Under the pieces are notes generated by a model. It saw only the letters and a list, made by a program, of their open reading frames with translations. It had not been told where the DNA came from and did no database searches. A DNA stretch of 37,729 bases, from the NCBI GenBank assembly GCA_937997635.1, contig CALLFA010000033.1, positions 1 through 37,729 on the forward strand, given 5' to 3'. Source of the stretch: an uncultured Saprospiraceae bacterium. GTDB taxonomy: Bacteria; Bacteroidota; Bacteroidia; Chitinophagales; Saprospiraceae. This document shows positions 8,327 to 17,176 of the stretch, one piece after another; position 1 is the stretch's first letter; each line of letters begins with the position of its first letter. The translations under genes and the position numbers were made by a program.

Positions 8327-8458
8327 TGCACAATGTTTCTAATAGAGGACCACTTAACTCTAGAAACAACACGCCAGTCCTATTTTTAAAATCTATACGA
8401 ATTGAACGATTATTATTCTCTTATAGTCTGATGAAGCAGGGATTTAAGTTGCAAAACA

Positions 8459-9862
8459 TTAGAAAAACAAACCCTTTTCTTCAATGACTTGGACAACTTT
8501 AACTGGCAACATCTTTTTCCAAGATTCGTCACCATCAGCAATTTTAGAAAACACATCACTCGCGAAAATATGAAGGTGATCTTCATTATACCCTTCTACC
8601 GAACGAATTTGGTGGGAATCCAATAAGTGTTTATATAAAAAGGTAATCCCTTCTGGTACAGGTAGCGTTTCTGCACTGATCAATTCTTCTGGTTTGTCTG
8701 CATCTGCTAACACAGGGTAGACATAGATTTGGATGTTTCGAGTAAATAATTCTCCAAAAGCAACCAATAATCTGCCGTCTTGGTTTTGGTAAAATTTAGT
8801 CTCAATGATGTCCAGTAATTCTCTGGCTCCGATTACCAGGCCTAATTTTCGAATTTTAAAATCTGCCAAATAGTTGATTAGTGTCACATGATTGCTGCAA
8901 TCAGATACGATGACGTGATATCCCATTGCGCCAAGCATATCCGCTCTGGCCAAAAAATCTTCATCTTCAATAGGTCCATTTCGTTCTAGATTTTCTAAAG
9001 TCATCTCCGCTATGATGGCCGAATCCTTTGTTTCTAATTCATTCACCTTTAAAAATTGAGCATAGCTAGATTCAAAGACATCTTCTGTCACCAATGTTGG
9101 CGGATGAAAGTGCCCTCGCACGACCATCAATGACTTTTTGTATAACCATTCTGAGGCGTGAACCGTATTGCCATGTGGATCAAACATTGTCACCTCAGTC
9201 AACCCATACTTCACGAGATAGAGACTCAACATGCGATTATCAATATCCTTAAAATCTGGACCACTCAGTCGAATCATGTCGATCTCAATCCTATTTTTCA
9301 AGGCATCTCGTAGCGATTGGACAAAGTATTCGATGTTGTCTTTATAGAAATAACAAGCAAAAATCATATTGACACCAAGTATCCCTATCGCCTGCTGCTG
9401 CAATTTATTATTGGTGTCTAACATTTTGACATGAAGCACCAAATCATTTGTTTCTCCCTGTGGTGTCAGCTGAAATCGAACACCCAACCAACCATTCCCT
9501 TTGATTGTCTTACTGTAATTTATGGCAGCAACTGTATCTGCAAACACAAAAAATTTAGTCTCTGGCATCTCCTCCTTAAGCCGATCTTCCATCAGGCCAT
9601 ACTCGTGATCAAGCATCTTATACACTCTCGGTTCGCAGACATATCTACCCTTCTTCTCTTCACCATAGATAGCATCAGAATAGGTTTTATCATAGGCTGA
9701 CATTGACTTTGCGATCGTCCCAGCTGCAGCGCCGACCTGAAAGAATATACGTGCAACTTCCTGTCCTGCACCTATTTCCGCAAATGTGCCGTAAACATTT
9801 TTATCCAAGTTGATTTCAAGTGCTTTTTGTTCTGTTTTAAATATATATCTCGATTGATCCAT
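8459..9862 (-). CDS. Conserved cytosolic protein of unknown function
   Basis: A 467-residue protein with no signal peptide or membrane segment. The N-terminal block GTFAEIGAGQEVARIFFQVG and the later FVFADTVAAINYS and GWLGVRFQLTP match a widespread conserved family that databases often label, without basis, as a TonB-dependent receptor or a nicotinate-nucleotide adenylyltransferase. Nothing here looks like a barrel, so the receptor label would be wrong. The repeated alternation of short strands and helices (VIVSDCSNHVTLINYL, LGLVIGARELLDI) suggests an alpha/beta enzyme fold. It is transcribed away from the exosortase operon across a 245-bp spacer. Confidence 0.7.
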   Translation of the reverse strand: MDQSRYIFKTEQKALEINLDKNVYGTFAEIGAGQEVARIFFQVGAAAGTIAKSMSAYDKTYSDAIYGEEKKGRYVCEPRVYKMLDHEYGLMEDRLKEEMPETKFFVFADTVAAINYSKTIKGNGWLGVRFQLTPQGETNDLVLHVKMLDTNNKLQQQAIGILGVNMIFACYFYKDNIEYFVQSLRDALKNRIEIDMIRLSGPDFKDIDNRMLSLYLVKYGLTEVTMFDPHGNTVHASEWLYKKSLMVVRGHFHPPTLVTEDVFESSYAQFLKVNELETKDSAIIAEMTLENLERNGPIEDEDFLARADMLGAMGYHVIVSDCSNHVTLINYLADFKIRKLGLVIGARELLDIIETKFYQNQDGRLLVAFGELFTRNIQIYVYPVLADADKPEELISAETLPVPEGITFLYKHLLDSHQIRSVEGYNEDHLHIFASDVFSKIADGDESWKKMLPVKVVQVIEEKGLFF

Positions 9863-9980
9863 TCAGTCAGTTTAGTAGCAAAACGGGCTAATTGAAGCCC
9901 AACTCCCCATCAAATAAGTACAAATATATGCTATATGTCTAAGTCTCAATTAATAAAATAACTGCACATTGCTAAATCTT

Positions 9981-10018
9981 CATCTGTAAAAGACATCTCC
10001 TTTTGGTATTTACAGGTG
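9981..10018. repeat. 10-bp hairpin upstream of the exosortase operon
   Basis: CATCTGTAAA and TTTACAGGTG pair with one wobble around an 18-base loop. It lies in the spacer between the divergent genes and could be in the leader of the plus-strand operon. Confidence 0.5.
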
Positions 10019-10046
10019 AGATATGTTTAAAAAATTCACATCAAAT

Positions 10047-10083
10047 AAAAAGAGATTATATACACGTTCTTTAATCTCTTTTT
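10047..10083 (+). promoter_or_regulatory. Leader hairpin (attenuator-like) before the exosortase operon
   Basis: AAAAAGAGATTA and TAATCTCTTTTT form a perfect 12-bp stem with a 13-base loop, ending in a T-rich strand 24 bp before the first ATG of the operon. No gene upstream on the plus strand needs a terminator here, so it may attenuate the operon. The stem is AT-rich and thus weak; regulation is an inference. Confidence 0.4.
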
Positions 10084-10107
10084 TAATTTTAGGTCAATTC
10101 TAGTACT

Positions 10108-10335
10108 ATGGAAGAAGAAGATGAGCAGCCAATCCACTTTCAGTTGATGGGTATGAACTTTCCCATTTACAAAAAACTTATGATTAAGCTAATACTTAGT
10201 GTATGGATTGGGCTTCTTTTGTTGTTATTTGTCAGTATGTTCTTCTTTGGTTATGAAATGACAAATGCAGATCTACCTGGGGGAATGATAGCTGGTATTT
10301 TACTGGCATATCTTATAAGCATATTAATAAAGTAA
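10108..10335 (+). CDS. Small membrane protein, first gene of exosortase operon
   Basis: A 75-residue protein with an acidic start (MEEEDEQPIHF) and two hydrophobic helices, about 27-48 and 56-74. Its TAA is immediately followed by the ATG of the exosortase-like gene, so the genes are almost certainly translated together. No family is recognised. Its position suggests a helper or assembly subunit of the membrane protease. Confidence 0.65.
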   Translation: MEEEDEQPIHFQLMGMNFPIYKKLMIKLILSVWIGLLLLLFVSMFFFGYEMTNADLPGGMIAGILLAYLISILIK

Positions 10336-10950
10336 ATGAGCAGCAAGAAAAAAGGTCAATCCAAAAAGAAATCGACAAAAAAGAAAGGGGCTAAAGCAAC
10401 TAGTACCAAACCTTCACTTTTCACTAGAGCAAAAGAGAATTTTCAAAAGAAACGATTGGTGTATACCTACTGTTTAGGCTTTCTCGTTCTTGTCGGCATA
10501 TTTGCAGCCATTCAAAACTCCGATTGGTTTAAAAATTCACTGGATCCGGTGTTGAATGTGTACGCTTCCATTTCAAGTGTTTTATTAAACATTCTGGGAC
10601 AGGGTACCAACGCCATTCAACAAACAGTTAAAGGTGACGCGTTTTCTGTCAACATCAAACAAGGCTGCGATGCCATTGCACCTATGTTGTTGTATTTTAG
10701 TGCGGTCGTCTTATATCCAATATCCTTCAAATGGAAATGGCAAGGCGTACTTGGTGGACTGGTTGCATTATTTGTGTTAAACATCATCAGAATTGTTACT
10801 TTGTATCTATCAGGAGCTTATGGCAGTATGGGCTTTTTTGATTTTATGCACGTAGAATTTTGGCAGGTCTTATACATCATACTAACTGTATTTATATGGT
10901 TGTTATGGGTAAGATGGGCAGGCAGAAAACAACTGGAATCAAATGGGTGA
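10336..10950 (+). CDS. Exosortase/archaeosortase-family transpeptidase
   Basis: A 204-residue membrane protein with a very Lys-rich cytosolic tail (residues 1-25) and several hydrophobic helices. The three residues expected for the family active site are present in order: Cys111 (KQGCDAI), Arg152 (NIIRIVTL) and His172 (FMHVEFW). Exosortases cleave C-terminal tripartite sorting tags and are thought to transfer the protein to a membrane or glycan acceptor. At about 200 residues it is a minimal form like those known in Bacteroidota, without an extra soluble domain. It overlaps the next gene by 8 bp. No protein in this window shows a recognisable matching tag. Confidence 0.85.
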   Translation: MSSKKKGQSKKKSTKKKGAKATSTKPSLFTRAKENFQKKRLVYTYCLGFLVLVGIFAAIQNSDWFKNSLDPVLNVYASISSVLLNILGQGTNAIQQTVKGDAFSVNIKQGCDAIAPMLLYFSAVVLYPISFKWKWQGVLGGLVALFVLNIIRIVTLYLSGAYGSMGFFDFMHVEFWQVLYIILTVFIWLLWVRWAGRKQLESNG

Positions 10951-11563
10951 TTATACATTTATACTTAAACGACTTGGTATTTTCTTAGCAGTCTACATTG
11001 GCTTGTCCCTACTGTTTTCTCTTGGCTCTATGACAAAAGCACATTTGTCCTTTTTTCATTTTGTGGGTCAACCAATTGTTAATCTGATTCATACTGGTTC
11101 TTATGTTGACCTCATGCATTACGAAGGAGAACCAATGAATAAATGGGACAGTTCCTTTGCCATTTATGAGCAAGCCAAATATCCAAAGAGTGTATATAAG
11201 TCAAGTTACAGAAAGACGGTTCCTGCAGGTATAACCATGCATAAGGGATTGAGAGAAATGATCATACTGCCAGGCATTTTCCTGTTGGCTTTATTTATTG
11301 CGACTCCATTGCCATGGAAAAGAAAACTCCTTGCTATAGGTCTAGGTATGCTGTTGCTGTATTTTATTGTCTGTTTGCACATTAATTACAACATTCGTTT
11401 TACGCAACTCGGAGGTAAATTTGAAGCAAAATCTGTCGGAGACTTTTTATCTATACCATTCGGTGGCAACTTCATCGATGAACATTTCTTTTTTGTAGGC
11501 TTGCTCATTTGGGCGTTGTTCTCTTTCTCGTCAGGCTTGCACAAACAATTGTTAAAGTCTTAA
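10943..11563 (+). CDS. Exosortase-associated integral membrane protein
   Basis: A 206-residue protein with one N-terminal helix (about 10-28), a roughly 75-residue exported loop, then three helices (about 108-122, 128-148 and 182-198). It starts inside the end of the exosortase gene (8-bp overlap), which argues for a stable complex. No motif points to a known enzyme; a role in substrate presentation, or as the acceptor-handling partner, is possible. The family is not recognised. Confidence 0.7.
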   Translation: MGDYTFILKRLGIFLAVYIGLSLLFSLGSMTKAHLSFFHFVGQPIVNLIHTGSYVDLMHYEGEPMNKWDSSFAIYEQAKYPKSVYKSSYRKTVPAGITMHKGLREMIILPGIFLLALFIATPLPWKRKLLAIGLGMLLLYFIVCLHINYNIRFTQLGGKFEAKSVGDFLSIPFGGNFIDEHFFFVGLLIWALFSFSSGLHKQLLKS

Positions 11564-11765
11564 CTCATTCGTGATTCTTTCTATCTAGTGTATTTAGTTA
11601 TAACAAAATGAAAATAATCGGACTGCCGTTGGGTTAGGCAATCAAAGAAGACGTCCGACCAACTATTCTTATCATTCTCAGTCAAGTCAGAATTCTCATA
11701 TACTTAAATAGAATGTCAGGTCAGAATTCTACCTTTATACTCATTCTTCATTTCAAATCACACAC

Positions 11766-12506
11766 ATGAAAAAACTAGGAATTGGTTGTTTGTCTTTATT
11801 GGGAATCGTATTGATCATTGGAATCATAGGATTTATTGTCGCCAATAAGCCCTTACCAGATGGCACAGAAGGTCCAGAAGCTGATGCTCTTGCTAGACAA
11901 ATGATGGCCAACTTAAATAAACCAGCGTGGGACAGTTTGAATTATGTGTCGTGGACATTCGCAGACAGACAACATTACATTTGGGATAAACAAGCCAATG
12001 ATGCCGTGATCAGCTGGGGAGACAATAAAGTGGTGATGGACCTCGACGAGGTGACTGGTACGGCGTATACATCAGGGAATGTGGTAAACGACGATGCTCA
12101 AAAACAACAACTAATATCTGCCGCATGGGGTCATTGGTGCAACGATTCATTTTGGTTTTATGCACCTTTCAAGGTGTTTGACAAAGGGACGAAAAGAAGT
12201 ATTGTAGAAACCGATGAAGCAGATAAAGCCTTATTGATATCCTACGAAGGTGGAGGCGTTACCCCAGGTGATTCGTACTTATGGTTACTCGATGATACTG
12301 GAAAGCCAGAAGCATACAGAATGTGGACCAAGATAATTCCAATTGGAGGTGTCCATACTGAATGGTCAGACTGGACGACCTTAGAAGGTGGTGCTATGAT
12401 TGCTCAAAATCACCTTATCGGGGGAGCAATGAATGTCGCACTAACAAACATCAAATCAGGTCAGTCTATATCTGATTTAGGTCTTGATTCAAATCCATTT
12501 CAGTAA
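11766..12506 (+). CDS. Membrane-anchored periplasmic protein of unknown function
   Basis: A 246-residue protein with one N-terminal membrane anchor (residues about 5-27) followed by a soluble domain. The stretch PLPDGTEGPEADALARQMM (31-49), then SWTFADRQHYIWDK and HWCNDSFWFYAPFKVFD, belongs to a conserved unnamed Bacteroidota family; the many aromatic strands suggest a lipocalin- or LolA-like beta-fold. The last base of its TAA is the first of the next ATG, so it is translationally coupled to exonuclease III, although the functions have no obvious link. Confidence 0.65.
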   Translation: MKKLGIGCLSLLGIVLIIGIIGFIVANKPLPDGTEGPEADALARQMMANLNKPAWDSLNYVSWTFADRQHYIWDKQANDAVISWGDNKVVMDLDEVTGTAYTSGNVVNDDAQKQQLISAAWGHWCNDSFWFYAPFKVFDKGTKRSIVETDEADKALLISYEGGGVTPGDSYLWLLDDTGKPEAYRMWTKIIPIGGVHTEWSDWTTLEGGAMIAQNHLIGGAMNVALTNIKSGQSISDLGLDSNPFQ

Positions 12507-13273
12507 TGAAATTAATCAGTTATAATGTCAACGGTATCCGAGCAGCGGCAAAGAAGGGATTATTCGACTGGATAAAAGAAGAGGACCCTGATGTGATATG
12601 TTTACAGGAAACCAAAGCCCAACAGGACCAAGTTGACTTATCTGTTTTACACGAATTGGGTTATCACGATTATTGGTTTTCTGCTGTCAAAAAAGGCTAT
12701 AGTGGTGTATTGACACTTTCAAAAACAAAAGCAAAACGCGTCAGTACTGGCATCGATGTAGAACAGCATGATAATGAAGGCAGAGTCCTAGTCACAGAAT
12801 TTGGAAAATGGACATTGGTGAATTGTTATTTCCCATCTGGTTCTAGTTCGGAAGAACGCCATGAAGTGAAAATGCAATTCTTATATGACATCAGACCTTG
12901 GGTCAATAAGCAATTGAAAAAACAAAAAAAACTCATCTTAGTTGGTGATTACAATATCGTCCATCAAGACATGGACATTCACAATCCTACCAGAAAAGAC
13001 AAACCTTCTGGGTTTAGACCTGAAGAACGAGAATGGCTAGATCAATGGTTTAAGTCAGATTTTAAAGACAGTTTTCGATTGCTGCATCCAGACCAAGACG
13101 ACACTTTTAGCTGGTGGAGTTATCGAGCAGGATCAAGGGATCGCAATAAAGGTTGGCGGATTGATTACATTTCGGTTTCCAATGCACTGTCAAAGAAGGT
13201 GAAAAAAGCTGGTCATTTAAAAGACGCCAAACATTCAGATCATTGTCCAGTATTTGTGGAATTGGACATTTGA
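12506..13273 (+). CDS. xth: Exodeoxyribonuclease III (AP endonuclease)
   Basis: A 255-residue cytosolic nuclease of the EEP superfamily, full length for ExoIII. Metal-binding Glu is in CLQETKA (about residue 35), the catalytic Asp-Asn pair in LVGDYNIVH, and the terminal Asp-His in KHSDHCPVFVEL; WRIDYISVS is also typical. It cleaves DNA at abasic sites and removes 3' blocks in base-excision repair. Its start overlaps the stop of the previous gene by one base. Confidence 0.95.
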   Translation: MKLISYNVNGIRAAAKKGLFDWIKEEDPDVICLQETKAQQDQVDLSVLHELGYHDYWFSAVKKGYSGVLTLSKTKAKRVSTGIDVEQHDNEGRVLVTEFGKWTLVNCYFPSGSSSEERHEVKMQFLYDIRPWVNKQLKKQKKLILVGDYNIVHQDMDIHNPTRKDKPSGFRPEEREWLDQWFKSDFKDSFRLLHPDQDDTFSWWSYRAGSRDRNKGWRIDYISVSNALSKKVKKAGHLKDAKHSDHCPVFVELDI

Positions 13274-13629
13274 AAAGTTTTATGCCTTCAACATGCTTCT
13301 CCTATCTCCAAGAGATACAAGTGTTTCATTATTGATAAAATTATGGCAATGACTTACCTGTGAGACCATGACATACCAAGTGCCTGTATTTACTTTTGCG
13401 AATCATTATATGTTTTATTAATAAACTGATTGTAGTTGGCTAGAAAAATAAACAGCTTTAGAACGTCAAAAGCTAAGAAGAAAATGCAGACGGGTTTGGA
13501 GTTATTTTATCACATAATTGTCTCAAAATGACAGTAATTTAGGAGATTTTTACCTACATTTGGTCTACACACAACCGTATTTAGCACATTATTTGATACA
13601 TTAAGTTTACATTAACCAACTATCTACTT
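13274..13629. other. Gene-free spacer
   Basis: These 356 bp hold no credible frame, strong hairpin or repeat that I can see. They presumably carry the promoter of the small membrane protein gene at 13630. Confidence 0.6.
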
Positions 13630-13872
13630 ATGGTCAGCAACTTAACATCTCAAAAAAACGTTTCTACAGAAATGTCCAAAAACGTTAAAAATATCAGACA
13701 ACCATTTTTCAGGCTAAAACCTGAAAATCCACTACCTAAGCAACTTAGGTTTGCGATTTCAATATGTTCTTTTATTGCAATTGTCTTTGTAATTGGTTAT
13801 CTAGGATATGAAGACTCGGCAGGCTACATAATGGCTTTTGTTTCTAGTGTCATTATTTATTTTGCGGTATAA
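13630..13872 (+). CDS. Small single-span or two-span membrane protein
   Basis: An 80-residue protein with a basic, polar N-terminus (residues 1-40) and hydrophobic helices at about 41-58 and 65-80. An internal ATG (residue 15) is an alternative start. Only 8 bp separate it from the next small membrane gene, so they may be cotranscribed. No family is recognised, and coding status rests on length, composition and placement. Confidence 0.45.
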   Translation: MVSNLTSQKNVSTEMSKNVKNIRQPFFRLKPENPLPKQLRFAISICSFIAIVFVIGYLGYEDSAGYIMAFVSSVIIYFAV

Positions 13873-13880
13873 CAAAGGAT

Positions 13881-14174
13881 TTGGACCCAGATATTCAGGT
13901 ACTTCTTTACGGCTTCTCTGTTCTGTTCCTTTGTTTATACTCTGGGTTTAGATTTCTATTTAACAGACCAATCGTTTTCACTCATCAGTTGGCAAGTGTA
14001 TGTTTTGGTGTCACCTTCCTGACTGGTCTATTTGGTTTCACCTTTATTGTTGGCCCAAACTCTATTCATTTGTCGCATGGTGCGACCATCTGTTTGTACG
14101 TTGGTTCGATAACACTAAAAGTTCACGCTTTGCGATCTATGGTAGGGTTAATAAGACATGATTCTCAACCATGA
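13881..14174 (+). CDS. Small three-helix membrane protein (TTG start)
   Basis: A 97-residue frame starting at TTG 13881 with AAAGGA just upstream. It has three hydrophobic helices (about 5-24, 34-56 and 64-78) and a basic tail (RSMVGLIRHDSQP). It follows the preceding small membrane gene by 8 bp and precedes the molybdenum hydroxylase genes by about 140 bp. A link to those genes is possible but unsupported. The family is not recognised. Confidence 0.5.
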   Translation: MDPDIQVLLYGFSVLFLCLYSGFRFLFNRPIVFTHQLASVCFGVTFLTGLFGFTFIVGPNSIHLSHGATICLYVGSITLKVHALRSMVGLIRHDSQP

Positions 14175-14316
14175 TTCAAATTAAGGTCTCATAGGTAAGT
14201 CAATGCCAAAATTATTTCTGAATACACAATTAGCCGACACAATTTAGGCAAAGGCCATTCAGTTTGACTTCAATAATTTGTATATTAACAGCATAAATCC
14301 AGTAATACACTCACTT

Positions 14317-14775
14317 ATGGCAAAATTATCCCTCTCTGTAAACGGAAATTCCGTTACTGTTGATGTCGATCCGAGTACTCCTATCCTTTGGGTGCTAAGA
14401 GATCATCTAGAATTAGTTGGAACAAAATATGGTTGTGGCATTGCACAGTGTGGTGCATGTACAATCCATTTAAATGGCAATGCTGTTCGCTCGTGCTCCG
14501 TTCCAGTCTCTTCTGCGGAAGGTAAAGAAATAACAACCATCGAAGGATTGTCAGATGATGCATCTCATCCAGTGCAGCAAGCATGGATTGCACATGACGT
14601 CCCTCAATGTGGCTATTGCCAAGCAGGTCAAATCATGACAGCTTCGGCTTTACTTAAGGACAATCCAAGTCCGTCGGATTCAGAAATCTCGCAAGCGATG
14701 AATGGTAATATCTGTAGATGTGGTACATATACACGTATTCACGCTGCAGTAAAAACAGCTGCAAAAAATTCTTAA
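14317..14775 (+). CDS. iorA: [2Fe-2S] subunit of a molybdenum hydroxylase (isoquinoline 1-oxidoreductase alpha-like)
   Basis: The start is ATG 14317 ([10 protein letters not shown]), giving 152 residues, the usual length; the frame is open upstream but has no family match. The plant-ferredoxin-type cluster uses Cys40, Cys45, Cys48 and Cys60, and the second, helical cluster Cys98, Cys101, Cys133 and Cys135 (QCGYCQAG and CRCGTYTRI). It passes electrons from the molybdenum subunit encoded 22 bp downstream. There is no leader, so it probably folds in the cytosol and is exported with its Tat-tagged partner. Confidence 0.9.
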   Translation: MAKLSLSVNGNSVTVDVDPSTPILWVLRDHLELVGTKYGCGIAQCGACTIHLNGNAVRSCSVPVSSAEGKEITTIEGLSDDASHPVQQAWIAHDVPQCGYCQAGQIMTASALLKDNPSPSDSEISQAMNGNICRCGTYTRIHAAVKTAAKNS

Positions 14776-14797
14776 CAACCTTCAAAAAGATATTAAC

Positions 14798-17008
14798 ATG
14801 AATGCTAATCATACAAATAAACAACGTAGACAATTTTTGAAGGTGTCAGCTGCCGCAGGTGGTGGTCTAATCTTCGGTTTCAACTTTATGGCTTGTGAGT
14901 CAAAACCTGCGCTTGCAGAATTTTTACCTCCAGAACATCAAATGCCTGAAGTTTGGAAGGAGATGAACGGTTTTGTTAAAATAGGTGATAACGGCGTAGT
15001 GACCATTATGTCTCCTAATCCAGAAATTGGACAAAATGTGAAAACTGCAATGCCTATGATTGTTGCAGAAGAACTTGATGTTGATTGGGATAATGTCATC
15101 GTAGAGCAAGCGCCACTGGATACAGAAAAGTACCAACGCCAAATCGCTGGCGGGAGCCAATCAATCAGATTCGGATGGAATGGTCTCAGACAAACAGGTG
15201 CTAAAATTAGACACGTATTAATTGCAGCTGCTGCCAAACAACTTGATGTTCCTGTAGAAGAACTAAGCACTGATAAAGGTATAATCTCACATGCAGCAAG
15301 TGGAAGGTCTCTTGGTTATGGAGAAGTTGCTGCCGACGCCGTAACTATCGAAATTCCTGAAGAAGTCCCCGTTAAAGATCCCAAGGATTTTACAATCATT
15401 GGGCAGTCTAAAAAGAATGTTGACGGCTTTGATATCGTCCAGGGAAAACCGTTGTTTGGTTTGGATGTGAAAAAAGAAGGAATGTTAATTGCCATGATTA
15501 CTCATCCACCTGCATTCGGTATGAAAATCAAATCTTTGGACGACAGTAAAGCAAAAGGAATGCCTGGCATAAAAGATGTCATTCGAATTAATGTGGAACC
15601 AGAAGGCTGGAATCCTCAATGGTCAGATGTTAATTCCTATCCTGAAGTAGTGGCTATCGTTGGAAACACAACTTGGGAAGTCATGCAAGCGAAAAAGGAA
15701 TTGAACATACAATGGGAGACAGAAACCCCTGCAGAAAACACTACCGATCATTTCACCACACTTGCAGAACTAATAAAAACCAGCAAAGGTGAAGTGGCTC
15801 GTCACGATGGTGATGTAGACAAGGCATTTGCAGATGCGGAGACCATTGTGGAAAAAACATATTCGGCTCCCTTTTTAGCACACAATACGATGGAACCAAT
15901 GAACTTCTTTGCCAATGTCACAGCAGACAAGGCAGAGTTGTTAGGTCCTATCCAAACGCCGATGTTTTTGGAAGGCACTCTTGAAGGTGTTCTGGGAATA
16001 CCAAAAGAAAACATTTCGATCATGATGACTAGAATGGGTGGAGGTTTTGGCCGCAGACTCTATGGTCATTTTGGTACAGAGGCAGCGCTCATTTCACAGA
16101 AGATGAATGCGCCTGTAAAGCTCATTTATACACGAGAAGACGACATGACTCAGGGTACTTATAGACCAGCATATATGGTGACATATAAAGCCGGTTTAGA
16201 CACCGAAGGTAATCTTACTGCATTCGAAATTAAAGGTGCGGGTATCCCAGGTAGTCCGGTATTTGCAAATAGATATCCAGCTGGAGCAGTCGAAAATTAT
16301 CGTGTAGAGAATTACAATGTTCCTACAAATATATCAACCGGAGCTTGGAGAGCCCCAAGATCAAATTTCATTGCCACAGCTGAGCAGTCTTTCTTAGATG
16401 AAATTGCAGAAGCAGCTGGTAAAGATCCAATAGATTTTAGATTGGAGCTTTTTGAAAAAGCAAAAACGAACCCGGTTGGTGAAGAAAATGATTACGATGC
16501 AGAACGATATGCTGGAGTCCTAAAATTAGTCAAAGAAAAAGCTGGCTGGTCTCCTACAGGTAAAGGATCAGGACGAGGTGTATCTGCTTATTATTGTCAC
16601 AACTCCTATGTTGCACAAGTGTTGGATGTAGAAATGGATGGTGACACACCAAAAGTCAAAAAAGTGCATTGTGCCGTTGATTGTGGTATCGTTGTCAATC
16701 CGGGTAGTGCAAAAAATCAAATCGAAGGTGGAATCGTAGATGGCATAGGCCATGCTTTATATAGTGCCATTACCTTTAAAAATGGCGTGCCACAACAGTC
16801 AAATTTTGATTCTTATAAATTGATCAGACATGCCGAATCTCCAGATGAGATTGATGTTTATTTTGTAGATAACGGTAAAGATCCAACTGGATTAGGCGAA
16901 CCGTCATTACCGCCAATCGGTGCTGCACTTGCCAATGCGGTTTATGATGCAAGCGGGAAGAGACATTATCATCAGCCGTTTACGGTTAATCAGGAATTAC
17001 TTGGATAA
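14798..17008 (+). CDS. iorB: Molybdopterin-binding subunit of a molybdenum hydroxylase (isoquinoline 1-oxidoreductase beta-like)
   Basis: A 736-residue protein with a twin-arginine leader (RRQFLK) and a possible lipobox ending FMAC at residues 29-32. Two xanthine-dehydrogenase-like molybdopterin domains follow. RMGGGFGRR (about 409-417) and GAWRAPRSNF are cofactor loops, and GLGEPSLPPIGAAL places the catalytic Glu at about 701. The IorB group hydroxylates N-heterocycles or oxidises aldehydes, passing electrons to a periplasmic or membrane acceptor. No FAD subunit is present, as expected for this group. The substrate cannot be read. Cofactor maturation genes and a cytochrome partner are not in the window. 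Confidence 0.9.
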   Translation: MNANHTNKQRRQFLKVSAAAGGGLIFGFNFMACESKPALAEFLPPEHQMPEVWKEMNGFVKIGDNGVVTIMSPNPEIGQNVKTAMPMIVAEELDVDWDNVIVEQAPLDTEKYQRQIAGGSQSIRFGWNGLRQTGAKIRHVLIAAAAKQLDVPVEELSTDKGIISHAASGRSLGYGEVAADAVTIEIPEEVPVKDPKDFTIIGQSKKNVDGFDIVQGKPLFGLDVKKEGMLIAMITHPPAFGMKIKSLDDSKAKGMPGIKDVIRINVEPEGWNPQWSDVNSYPEVVAIVGNTTWEVMQAKKELNIQWETETPAENTTDHFTTLAELIKTSKGEVARHDGDVDKAFADAETIVEKTYSAPFLAHNTMEPMNFFANVTADKAELLGPIQTPMFLEGTLEGVLGIPKENISIMMTRMGGGFGRRLYGHFGTEAALISQKMNAPVKLIYTREDDMTQGTYRPAYMVTYKAGLDTEGNLTAFEIKGAGIPGSPVFANRYPAGAVENYRVENYNVPTNISTGAWRAPRSNFIATAEQSFLDEIAEAAGKDPIDFRLELFEKAKTNPVGEENDYDAERYAGVLKLVKEKAGWSPTGKGSGRGVSAYYCHNSYVAQVLDVEMDGDTPKVKKVHCAVDCGIVVNPGSAKNQIEGGIVDGIGHALYSAITFKNGVPQQSNFDSYKLIRHAESPDEIDVYFVDNGKDPTGLGEPSLPPIGAALANAVYDASGKRHYHQPFTVNQELLG

Positions 17009-17027
17009 AGCCTGAGTTTCAGGCTTT
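17007..17027 (+). terminator. Hairpin at the end of iorB
   Basis: AAAGCCTGA and TCAGGCTTT pair perfectly around GTT, beginning in the stop codon of the molybdopterin subunit gene. The following bases (ATAGTTATG) are a poor T-tract, so it is a moderate terminator or an mRNA end-stabilising hairpin. Confidence 0.55.
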
Positions 17028-17031
17028 ATAG

Positions 17032-17115
17032 TTATGAATCCCGCAAAGAGCTTTGCTGGAAATTATGAATGCTCCATTCAGGCGCAAGTTATGAATACCG
17101 CACATTGTGCGGGAA
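17032..17115. repeat. Three TTATGAAT motifs, each followed by a short palindrome
   Basis: TTATGAAT occurs at 17032, 17063 and 17089. The first is followed by GCAAAG-AG-CTTTGC and the third by CCGCAC-ATT-GTGCGG; the second is followed by a weaker pairing. The design (conserved tag plus variable hairpin) is REP-like and lies between convergent genes. Confidence 0.5.
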
Positions 17116-17176
17116 GTGTTGAGTGAAGCTATTAGCAAAAGTGGTATTTAATTCAAACCTATGGCTAAATCATCAC

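Noticed and set aside
8459..9862. TonB-dependent receptor, a label often attached to this family
   Set aside because: There is no signal peptide, plug domain, TonB box or barrel pattern; the protein looks cytosolic.
14278..14316. N-terminal extension of the 2Fe-2S subunit
   Set aside because: The 13 extra residues do not match the family, and ATG 14317 gives the standard start [10 protein letters not shown].
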